The notes beneath the pieces were generated by a model. The model saw nothing but the letters and a program-made list of their open reading frames with translations. It made no database searches and was not told where the DNA came from. A DNA stretch of 64,000 nt from Metridium senile (Eukaryota > Cnidaria > Anthozoa > Actiniaria > Metridiidae): assembly GCA_949775045.1 (NCBI GenBank), contig OX459102.1, positions 4,419,533 to 4,483,532 on the forward strand. The letters are read 5' to 3'. The position numbers were made by a program, and so were the translations under genes. This document shows, piece after piece, positions 55,317 through 64,000 of this stretch. Numbering within the stretch: the stretch's first letter is position 1; the number at the start of each line of letters is the position of its first letter.

Positions 55317-56499
55317 GATGTTTCTTAAATGTTGTTTTACTATTGTGACACATTTCTGATATTTAAGTTACCTATGGACCAAGTTCTGATGAAAATACTG
55401 TTGGAAGTTGTCAAAATCGAGCAATCAGACTCACATTTCATGCTGAATTCGTAACAAACTCAACCGCCATTTTGTTGAACGTTTTTCAAAAGTCGATGCC
55501 CAGTCGTTATCAGTCAATAACTATACGGAATAAATCCGAAAAATAAGCGGAAACAGGCCGAACTTATGAATAACTTGTTTGTATTTAGCCGAATAGCTGT
55601 GTGAGATGTAAACAATGATGTTATCCATAGTAAGGACTTTTGCTCATGCGCAAACAATAGAGGTAACACGAAACCTTGTGCTTGTTTTCAAAGGCAGTCT
55701 TTTAAAAGCTTTATTATTTACATGTAAAGTTTTTAAAGTGCAACTAATGGGTAACTCCAAACCCTTTTCAAACGAACCCTTATCGTCTTAAAAACATTAT
55801 CCCCGGTAATTACTTATTTTTGCTGCAATCCTGATTTTTTACATCACTTTGAAGTTGCCCCATAAATTCACACGACCGCGTGAATGAGGAGACTGGTAGT
55901 GACGTCATCAGGGTGAGCGTCTTCGAAAAACCCCAAAGGAATGTATGGGAAATTTGTAAACATTTGAAGTTTTTCGAATATTTAAAGCTTTAAAATCGCC
56001 CTCTTGGTAATCTGAGTAATTTTTATCGAAAGCATATCCATCTTGTGAATCAGATTCACTAATTTTAAAAGAAAGAAGCAACTATGAAATCCACTATGAT
56101 ATAAAAGGAATAAATAAAGGAAACAATGAAGCGGACGGACACAACACAAAACACACAAAACACACCAAAAAACCCAAAACACACATATGACAAAACAAAA
56201 AAGCTGCATTGTGTAACACTAAATAATCGAACTTACAAAGCTGTACCAGCACCACGATTAAAGAAAACAATGGGTTCTAATTACGTTGTCTAATTATTAT
56301 TCATAATTGCTCAAAAAAAATATCTATACTGAAACTACGTCGTAAAACCAAAATATGTTTACCAGCAACTGTTCATAAGTAACTGTTCAAAAATTAAAGT
56401 TAATATGTTAAATGTTCATAAAGTTCATACATAAATGTCCTCTAAATCTGTGTAGCTGCTTATTTTAATGGATCTATCTCCTTTTACTGGCAAACAAAA
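55317..56499. other. Intergenic
   Basis: Nothing firm. gtgacgtcatcagggtga at about 55901 is another CRE-like site. The frame at 55982-56209 is Cys/Leu-rich low complexity and not credible. Confidence 0.4.
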
Positions 56500-57238
56500 A
56501 TCTTACCATCCACAGTCCATACCTTGTGCCACTTGTGTTGTTTTGCTCTCTTTCTTGTTTCCGCGAAGAGTCGTCTTTTCTGAGCTGTCAGATTCTCATT
56601 AATATAGATCTGTTTAGCACCATTTAGAACGTCTCTGACTAGCTCTGTTCCTCGAAGTCTACGTCGAGCGAAGTATATTTGACATTTTGTTACTGTTCAG
56701 AGTGATATTATGGACTGGTCAAATACCATGAAAGATGTTAATATTAGCATTATCATTATAAACTTGATTTGTTTTATTCGAATTATAATTTCACTTATTG
56801 TTTTTAAACATGTTACTGTTGAAGATATGAAATAAACTAATATTCTTCTATTATTTCTTCTCTACTTAATGTACATTGTAAAATTGCTCGAAGTATAGTT
56901 TCTGGTACCCCATGTATTTCTAAGCTGCTTTTTCTTGTATACATTTTTAGATCGTCTCCCTTTTTCTCTACCTGTTCTAATTTGCATTGCAGCAAGTTAT
57001 TTTTTAAAAGACAGGCATCTGACGCCTTCCTTAGTTCTTGCACTTCAGTCTTTAGTTGCTTGTTCTCTTTACTTAGCTCTTCTACTAACGTGTTCTGCAT
57101 CGATAGCCCTCCTTTTACTTCATCAATGTCTTTCCTCAAAGCATCATTATCCTCTAGCAGTGTACTTGTGTTCTTCTGTACTTCCATAAGTATCGCAAAC
57201 AGCGTATCGATAGTGACAGGCTCTTTATGTTCGGACAT
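56500..57238 (-). mobile_element. LINE ORF1 split by an inserted segment
   Basis: 57238-56897 starts MSEHKEPVTIDTLFAILMEV, continues as a coiled coil (VEELSKENKQLKTEVQELRK) and reaches LKMYTRKSSLEIHGVPE, the entry to the RNA-binding part of LINE ORF1. 56690-56510 gives RRRLRGTELVRDVLNGAKQI, YINENLTAQKRRLF and KVWTVDGKIFVCQ with a stop, the typical ORF1 C-terminus. The roughly 130 residues between are gone, replaced by the segment at 56682-56896. Confidence 0.65.
56682..56896 (+). repeat. Segment inverted relative to 60015-60222
   Basis: About 210 bp from acattttgttactgttcaga to cattgtaaaattgctc match the reverse complement of 60015-60222 with very few differences. A 48-codon frame ends identically in both copies (HVTVEDMK stop). 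It sits inside the LINE ORF1 region. Confidence 0.9.
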
Positions 57239-58699
57239 TTTTTTGAGATTTAGCTTGGGGTGACACTAGAGAGCTTTCTGTTGACGAGGTTGATGATAAC
57301 TCCTCACTTGTCCTACGACTTGGCTGGCATTTAACTTACAAATTTTAGGGATTTAGACGAAATTTGGCGGAGCTCTCAAGGACACGTCCTACCGCTCGCC
57401 ATGGTTCAGCCAAAAAAAAACGTTTTGTCATATTGATATATATTGAAAAGAAGAGTGCAATGTCTAGTGTATGTCACGAATCTCACATCGTGTTATATAT
57501 ATGCTGACGATACTGAAGCTCACGCAAGTTCTTAAAACCATGCACGAACCATGCTGTAAAGAACGCTCATGATTTGCAAGTAACACTGGATAACAAACTG
57601 TTAAAACAATCTGAACATTTTGATAAAATCAAATCAGAGTTGGCTTTGGGTAAATGGTTTGCTCAAGACAATATACAATTTCTAGCTGTTATTTTCTAAC
57701 GTTTTTACGGAAAGAGTTTTTCTAAAACATGTCAATATCAGACCGGATACTCGAATACTCGATCCTCGAATTCCCAGAAAGCAGATTAATCACCCAAGTA
57801 GATAAGAACAACGACATGAAAGCTGGACTATTCCTATACAAATTGCCATCAAAGCAAAGAAACAAGTAACTAATATGATTTTACGTTTTTTTTATAACTA
57901 TCAGTATTTTCAAAACATAATTCATCTTTTTAATAGTTAATCTACATATACAATAAGCCTTTTCCGATTCATAAGATCGCCCAGAACGCCTTAAATCGCT
58001 TAACACATCGCCTAAGAATTTAAGAGCTTTTTGCTAAAATCGCTTTTGATACAGACAACTGCATGTAGGAAGCCAGGCTGATCAACGTAAATTAAAAAAA
58101 AATTCAATAACACTAAACATTTGCAATATTTTGCACTTATATCAGTACTAAATATTATAACACAAAGGCAAAACAAACACGACCTCACTCTAAAACATCC
58201 ATTTTAAATGACTCGCAGCATCTCACTTTCTATCAGAAACTGCTAGTCTAAATGATTACAAACAATTTGTATACATGTCATAGATTGGCAAATTTATAGT
58301 ATAGATCTGTATATTATAACCTAGAAATACCAGTATAGATTATCCTAAACTAAATCAATAAATGAATCACTTCCTTTAGTATACGTAGATAGCGTTGCGA
58401 TTGATTTAAACGGACAAAGTAGCGTGGCGTGGCTTGTCTAAGGTGTAGTGTGCTATATAACTATAGCACATGTGGGATAGAATTACTTAATAATTAACTA
58501 AATCGTCAATATAATCATAAAAATATGATTACATAAGCGTTATTCTGTGAATAACATAAACAATATCAAGTCCTTGTGATCCAGCATGCGAATATATTTC
58601 ACAGCAAAACTGTGCTATCTAAATATATATATAGTCACACGTGTTATAAAATCAATTTAATCATTAGCAATCAGTTAGAGAGCATAACACACCTTGTTG
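57239..58699. other. Intergenic, upstream of the LINE fragment
   Basis: 57240-57400 is probably LINE 5' leader. The rest is AT-rich without a supported gene. Confidence 0.4.
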
Positions 58700-59000
58700 A
58701 TGGTGTTTTGCCATTTGAGCCATCCTTAGTGTGATCATTGTTACCTGCACAATGGTTTTCTGTACTGTCTTTGTTTGTTGCAGACATTAGTATTCGTGTT
58801 TCAACTTTTTCATCTATTTCACCTTCTTGGTGTTTGTTTTGTCATTTGAGCAATCCTTAGTGTTATCATTGGAAGGAAGATCAATTAAATTGTGACAATC
58901 TTGATTAACTTGATAAATTTTCTGGCCATTGGGGTTCAGAACAGAATTTGCAATTAGGCAATATGTTACTGTGACGTGATCGTGCTCTGGTCAATTTTTT
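58700..59000 (-). pseudogene. Fragment with repeated NDxTKDxSN units, paralogue of 19.6 kb
   Basis: The minus frame reads TYCLIANSVLNPNGQKIYQV, then DLPSNDNTKDCSNDKTNTKK and a stop at 58816-58814. A second unit, beginning MSATNKDSTENHCAGNNDHT and continuing KDGSNGKTPST, lies at 58788-58700. The two units are about 80% alike at the DNA level, so they are a tandem duplication. The upstream edge is shared with 19570-19620. Family unknown. Confidence 0.3.
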
Positions 59001-59046
59001 TTATTATAAATCTTTTTTACTACCCATAGGATAAATTTATTTTATT

Positions 59047-59086
59047 GTTACCAAGCTTTCGGACTTAGCGTCCGTCTTCAGGGCAT
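59047..59086 (-). ncRNA. Hammerhead-ribozyme-like motif, second copy
   Basis: Minus-strand core CTGAAGA (59081-59075), one extra C, stem II GGAC/GTCC, GAAA, triplet CTT, then GGTA pairing with TGCC before the core (one G-U). Compared with the 47.95-kb copy, stem II changes G-C to A-T on both sides, which keeps the pairing. Confidence 0.4.
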
Positions 59087-59219
59087 GAATGAGCTACTTA
59101 AAGTTGAAGGTGACCCATTCATGTCATTCTACAAGAACTTCGTACATCTTCTTTTTGAACGAAAATTTAATCAAAAGCTGTCAAATAAAATGTCAAACGT
59201 TTATAGTCCTTCCCAATAG

Positions 59220-59660
59220 CCTCTTTGTATCGAGCGGATCTAAAAACGTGTTCCAAATGAGCTAGATGCCTTGGATCAGGGCTAATCTAACATATGTGTC
59301 ATACACACACGGCACATCTTCAAATGTATCAATAGTCAGTCTAGTTTGATTTTTTGTTTGCAGTGCACTGACTGTTTTTATATTTTTCCGATTTGTTCAT
59401 AGTGCAATCACTCAGTTGGAGTGTTTTTTTATTTTAGTTGCAGTGTTAATGATTATTAATGCAATGGCACTTCGGGGCCACCGTATCTATGCACGTTTTT
59501 GCATCGTCAGTAAGAATTATTGGAACAATTCTTCCTCATTTCCCCGGAACTTGAACCAGCTGAAGTCTTAAAAATAAAATATTTTTTTTATAAATTTTTT
59601 GTTTGTGAATGTGCACATGTCATTTCTTCAAACCTGGAATGGAGCATAATATATTTTTAA
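59220..59660. repeat. Segments paralogous to 15.1 kb and 18.3 kb
   Basis: 59235-59420 matches 15120-15265, and 59470-59660 matches 18290-18470, in the same relative orientation but much closer together. It is a rearranged copy of the 15-19.6-kb region. Confidence 0.75.
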
Positions 59661-60014
59661 TACTAGTCATTTCAAATTGAAAGTTCAGTGCTGCGAGTTG
59701 AATCGTTTTTCTTTCACATTTTGCAATGTGAGAATCAATATATTAATTGATATGGTATTGCAAGAGGAAATTATTTTGATTTGTTTCCATGGAAACTTGA
59801 TATAACTGACTTTTTTCAGTAAAAATACAGAACTGTGGAAAAATTTGACAAATGCATGATAGATTTGGAAGTAACTGTTTTAATCTACTCTTTTATTTTG
59901 TTGATCACTATTTTATTTTTATTGTGATTTTATTTTACTCGTTTAATATTTATTTCACGGGTTAAATGACATCACTCTATAACAGAAACTGCTAGTTCCT
60001 ATAACCTTTATTTA

Positions 60015-60222
60015 GAGCAATTTTACAATGTACATTAAGTAGAGAAGAAATAATAGAAGAATATTAGTTTATTTCATATCTTCAACAGTAACATGTTTAT
60101 AAACAATAAGTGAAATTATAATTCGAATAAAACAAATCAAGTTTATAATGATAATGCTAATATTAACATCTTTCATGGTATTTGACCAGTCCATAATATC
60201 ACTCTGAACAGTAACAAAATGT
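60015..60222 (-). repeat. Inverted partner of 56682-56896
   Basis: See the partner entry. The open frame across it (60290-60069, LPTAIVKHFVTVQSDIMDWS and a hydrophobic IIIINLICFIRIIISLIV run) continues upstream to MNISKQLL, so this may be the donor copy. Confidence 0.85.
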
Positions 60223-60302
60223 TTAACAATAGCAGTTGGTAACAAAACAGGTAACAAAATGTATAATAGCAGTTGCTTAGATATATTCATACTATATTGA
60301 GA

Positions 60303-60690
60303 TTATAATTCAATGGATAACACCTTATAATCCATATTGTCATATGTGAGAAATATTTCTCTATCTGCACGAAGAATGGCGACAATTAAGTCATTCTGAG
60401 CAGTCGTATGGCCAATCTTGAAGGTTGGGGCCAAAACACCAAGGAGCTGCTTAACTTGCTGGTTCTGGAATGTGAGACGGACCTTTTTGTTGTCTCTAGT
60501 CTGCACAAGCAGACGAAGGGTCCACATGACGTAGCAGTTCTGTAAACTTTGTGTCATTTGCATGACTCACAATTTCCCAAAACATCATCGACAGCTACAA
60601 CAGCTTTGTAGCAGGACACACATGCCAATTTTCTATAGGCTTGTTGGACACCCATTACTTTGCCATGTTGTGTTACAGTGGTAACATATT
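60303..60690 (-). pseudogene. RPA-like zinc-ribbon OB-fold fragment
   Basis: Upstream frame: TQHGKVMGVQQAYRKLACVS, with CVSC and CESC 14 residues apart (C-x2-C-x13-C-x2-C). After a frameshift near 60570, WTLRLLVQTRDNKKVRLTFQ, QQVKQLLGVLAPTFKIGHTT and ILRADREIFLTYDNMDYKV follow to a stop. A zinc ribbon inside an OB fold, with LRLLVQ and a xVRLTFQ strand, is the layout of the replication protein A large-subunit C-terminal domain. RPA-like genes of this kind occur as cellular genes and in Helitron transposons. A Helitron origin is possible, but no helicase or Rep was seen. Confidence 0.45.
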
Positions 60691-61250
60691 ATTACTTTTT
60701 GGTAAGAAGCTATACCTTGTAAATACAGGGTAATAAATAAGCTTTCCAAATATTATTATATTTTCACATATGGAGGCATTACAATATGCGTAAATTAGCA
60801 CAAATTAGCATAAATTACTTACCGTTTAACTGGAAAATTAGACTAAAAGATCAGTGGGCTCAACAGATTTCCAAGTATGACCAACTTTTCAAAACAAAAA
60901 GTTGCCTCTATGTACTGGGAACATATCCAGGAAGTATTGCTGGGATAGAATGAAAAATGTTGATGTTAGAATTTTTAGAGTCGTCATACTCAAAAACGTC
61001 AAAATCCAGAATAGTATGCATATAATTTGTTGTTATTTCAATAAATAGACATTACAAAATAAGTTGTGACCATTTTGTTTTGAGGTTTATGGATGTGGTA
61101 TTAATTGTCAGTTGTAATGGTTAGTATGTTATACATCCATATCCTAAGGAAGGGCCACCAGACACCGTCGTGCCAGGGAATAGAACCCTGCCTCCCCTAA
61201 TTAGCATTAACGATTAGTAAACAAATATGTAAACAAAAATTAACAATTGG
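60691..61250. other. Intergenic
   Basis: AT-rich. gaagggccaccagacaccg at about 61150 is a small GC-richer patch. No gene is supported. Confidence 0.4.
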
Positions 61251-62893
61251 TTATCTGTGATATTCTATTTTTGGTAATGACATGAAGATACTGTCCACAT
61301 TGAGGGGCTTTGCAAATATTTTTTTTCCTAGAAGCTCGTGTAAGAATGCAAAAATGCCCTCAACATCATCAGTGGACCCTGCCCTTGGGTGTTCAGGTGG
61401 TAGTCCTCTCTCTCTACTATACCTTCTTCTACACTCTTGGCTTTCAATGTTTGTTGTCAAGGCCACGATCACCTTCCTGGTGAGTCCTCTGATCCCTTTG
61501 ATGAGCCTATATACAGCAAATAAAAATGATATTAAAAGCCAAAATTTATTAAATTGTGCAAGAAAACATACATGGACAGAAATTAGAGCTTTTACTACTT
61601 TCATTGCCTAACATATTCATGGGACTAGAGATATCACAGGTGGCCTTAGCATGTAAAAGCTGATATCCTCTGAACTGCCTCAGCAGCAATTGAAACAACT
61701 GAAACAGCAGCAATTTGCTGAAAACAAATTTTATAACTAATGCCAGTCAGTAATAAAAGGATTTTAATAAAATTCTGAATGATAGCTGAACAATAATATC
61801 TAGCAAGCTACCTGTTGATGTCAATGGTTGAATAATCGCGGTTGTTCTCAAAGCAAGGCATCCAGTCTTCAAGGAGGAAATCCAGCATCTGGTTGCTGTA
61901 CCTTGATCTTGTGTCCTCCGACAAGCCTCTCCCATCACTGGCCTTGTGCCAATTGGCAATTGCATGCACAAATCTGGCTTCAAAGTTGTGGTTATTGCTG
62001 TCTAGCCAATTGGCCACTGTTGTGGACAGTCTTTGATCTAGTATAATTGATTTCATTTAATTTACCTTTCTTCCAAGTTTAGTCATATTGAGAATGGATT
62101 GCCAACTGGCGTCAGATATCTTGGTCTTTAACTTAAGCAATAGGCACTGTCAATCGTTCTTTCTAATTAAAGATATCCTATCGTCCCAGCTTTCAGTGGA
62201 CACCAGTTCGTCAAAGGCCGCTTTAGCTCCCAATGTCTGTACTACTAAGTCCACAGTGGTCTTTACGGCTTCGCTAACTGGAGAGGACCGTCCAGATGAC
62301 GAGGCATGCATACAACATTGCGACAAAGCCGTATTGAGTGTTTCGTTGTGCTTCGCGCATACATCATGGAGATCTTGAGTGATAATTTTTGATTTATTGG
62401 TCAACTTTCGCTTTTTAACATTTTCTTTGAGGTTTGCATTCAAAATTTCGGCGAAAGACTTTTTCTTGTGGTGCTTCTGGTGCTCGAGAAATTGGCGCCA
62501 AAACGCAATGGCGTTTTGGCGGGCTTGTAGGTTCTTTACGATCTTGACTCAAATCGATGGATCTCAAGCAGCTTTGAATCTTTTCCGTGAGTATTGATGT
62601 CACAGAAGGTTGCCTTGAATTACATAGACCACCGATAATACCTAATGCAGTGGCAACAAACACTTCCTTCGTTCTGGCCATGTTGGCATTGGCCTCGAAG
62701 AACCACGACGATGGCGCGGGATTCCCATGTTTTGTCCACAGATCTTCAAGTTTAGCACACGCAAACTTGTTCGGGAAAAGCTTAAAAAAGATGAACTACA
62801 AAACTTTTTTGGAGTGGTTAAACATATATTGGTCGTCAGGGCATACCAGGCGATAGAGCTTTGTAGCCTCGACGAGCACACTTCCTTGAACAT
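61251..62893 (-). pseudogene. Long pseudogene of an unrecognised family
   Basis: One protein of roughly 480 residues read across several frames. Landmarks are ATKLYRLVCPDDQYMFN, FACAKLEDLWTKHGNPAPSS, KEVFVATALGIIGGLCNSRQ, TLNTALSQCCMHASSSGRSS, ESWDDRISLIRKND, a TGA, CLLLKLKTKISDASWQSILN, LGRKVN, a TAA, RFVHAIANWHKASDGRGLSE, YSTIDINR, then across a phase-2 intron (61802 to 61512) LIKGIRGLTRKVIVALTTNI, LPPEHPRAGSTDDVEGIFAF and a stop. The GLPPEHPRxxxxDDVEGF block recurs in uncharacterised cnidarian proteins I have seen, but no function is known. At least two stops and two frameshifts (near 62445 and 62810). Confidence 0.5.
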
Positions 62894-64000
62894 GACCTTT
62901 CTGCATCCTCCAAGATATAATTACTGTATATCATTTCGAAAATACCGCCAAGAATCTATTTGCCAAATAAAGTATAATCCCTATTATTTTTGAGGAAGGT
63001 AATGACAGACACTAACTTGACATTACGTCAGATATCTGTGATTGGTTACCAAAAATAATCCTGTATCACGTGTAAGAATGCAATGACGGACAAACAACAA
63101 ATGTACGTACTTATATCAACTAATTATCACTTAACTTATCAATCATTAGTCTCATCCTCATTAGTTAGATCAAATTGGATTAATGACTAACCACCGTGCC
63201 AATCCCACTGAGTACAAAATCTAGAGTACGGGGCTCCTCATGTGAAGAAGTATTCCCGGCAGTCGAGTTTCCCCTCAAGCAATACTATATCATTCCTGCT
63301 GTCATTGTTATTGATTAAGTTATGGAGCACAACCCTCCACTTCCACCAGACCACTATCCTTTGCTTCTCTGCCTTTGTCACCCAAAGCCCTTGGGTAAAC
63401 TATCCTCCCATCTCTCCAAACCTTATCCCTATCGAGCTCGAAATCCTCTACTCTTCCACAAACTCTTGCAAGCTATTACTTTTATTCCAACACAATTGTT
63501 TATTGACAAAAAATGTTTCCTTTATAGTAAGGTACATACATATATTTACTAAAAAATATTATCCTTCTAACTATGAGGCTAGCAATAAACCCCATTGACA
63601 AAACCTTACAGTAGCACTGTGATAAATAAACGACACGCCGCACCCTATGATATAAAAAAAAAAAAAAAAAATGCTATATAGGGTTTAATATATATGGGTT
63701 AATTCTTTTTGAATTATAATGTCTTTCCCTAATTGAGTTATTGCCAAATTTTTAATTAATTACTTGCGGGGACGATTACCTCCTTTGTATTCAATAATAA
63801 GAACGTGAAATATTTGAATTAGTTTGATGCTTACGTTTAATAAATACAGAAATCAGTTCCTTAATATTATTATTTTTTGATTGCTCGTTAGGCACGATGT
63901 TCGTCTGTACTCACCCTTTAACGGTCAGGTAAATCCTGCCTCTCTAAATCCCTTTGCCTCTTGCGTGCATATGGCCTATCCCATTACAATAAAAAGGAAG
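62894..64000. other. Unassigned right end of window
   Basis: Overlapping frames at 63242-63598 and 63322-63552 are in different registers and match nothing I know. An 18-base A run at about 63653 could be a retrotransposed tail. Otherwise AT-rich. Confidence 0.4.

Noticed and set aside
55982..56209. Cys/Leu/Phe-rich 75-codon ORF
   Set aside because: Low-complexity translation of an acacaaaacacac microsatellite-like run.
63242..63598. Two overlapping ORFs near the right end
   Set aside because: Mutually exclusive frames with no domain or context.
1..64000. Stop-codon reassignment to explain in-frame stops in several genes
   Set aside because: TAA, TAG and TGA are all involved, always with frameshifts nearby, while the F-box, BEN, LRR and recombinase frames are free of internal stops. 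Ordinary pseudogene decay explains it.
1..64000. CRISPR arrays, bacterial operons, tRNA or rRNA genes
   Set aside because: Tandem repeats here lack unique spacers. Genes are spliced and eukaryotic, and no tRNA cloverleaf or rRNA sequence was recognised.

Overview
This is an AT-rich stretch of eukaryotic nuclear DNA from an invertebrate animal. Spliced genes have short exons and GT-AG or candidate GC-AG introns, repeats are dense, and intact genes are few. The mix points to an early-branching metazoan. It includes BEN, THAP, SAM and F-box domains, CR1/L2-like, L1/Tx1-like, DIRS and Ty3/gypsy retroelements, and hairpin MITEs that resemble repeats I associate with cnidarian genomes. I lean to a cnidarian but cannot exclude a sponge or another invertebrate. 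There are no rRNA or tRNA genes and no CRISPR.

Layout. 1-5 kb: an intact F-box gene, a 235-bp tandem duplication and a decayed DDE-type transposase. 5-11 kb: MITEs, tandem repeats and a two-exon BEN-domain gene (7152-9356, minus) whose splice phases agree exactly. 11-20 kb: six copies of one dispersed repeat, a THAP first exon with a divergent partner and a shared cAMP-response-like promoter motif, a MITE with a 9-bp target duplication, and broken exons of an unrecognised multi-exon gene.

20-35 kb is the centre of the window. A minus-strand gene of many micro-exons with CCHC zinc knuckles runs from about 34.9 kb toward 25.6 kb, and possibly on to 20.3 kb. Its introns hold nested transposons: a CR1/L2-like LINE, a gag-like fragment and a 6.7-kb CACTA-type element (27141-33842). 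The CACTA-type element has long terminal repeats beginning CACTA, a 3-bp TAT target duplication and huge subterminal arrays of an ATGGCCATGAAAA motif. It carries a zinc-finger first exon of probable transposase type and, divergently, a spliced SAM-domain gene. A DIRS retrotransposon sits inside its left array.

35-48 kb: a 5'-truncated L1/Tx1 LINE with clear target duplications, a 33-bp minisatellite, an LRR single-pass membrane protein, a broken Ty3/gypsy pol and more MITEs. 48-64 kb: a 1552-bp tandem duplication inside a decayed zinc-finger gene of a possibly recombinase-related family, LINE pieces, a 210-bp segment present in inverted copies at 56.7 and 60.1 kb, an RPA-like pseudogene and a long unrecognised pseudogene. 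Two hammerhead-ribozyme-like motifs (47.95 kb plus, 59.07 kb minus) differ by changes that preserve pairing.

Probably functional genes are the F-box gene, the BEN gene, the LRR membrane protein and perhaps the SAM gene. Most other coding signal is mobile or decayed. All exon joins are read from splice motifs and phase, with no transcript evidence.
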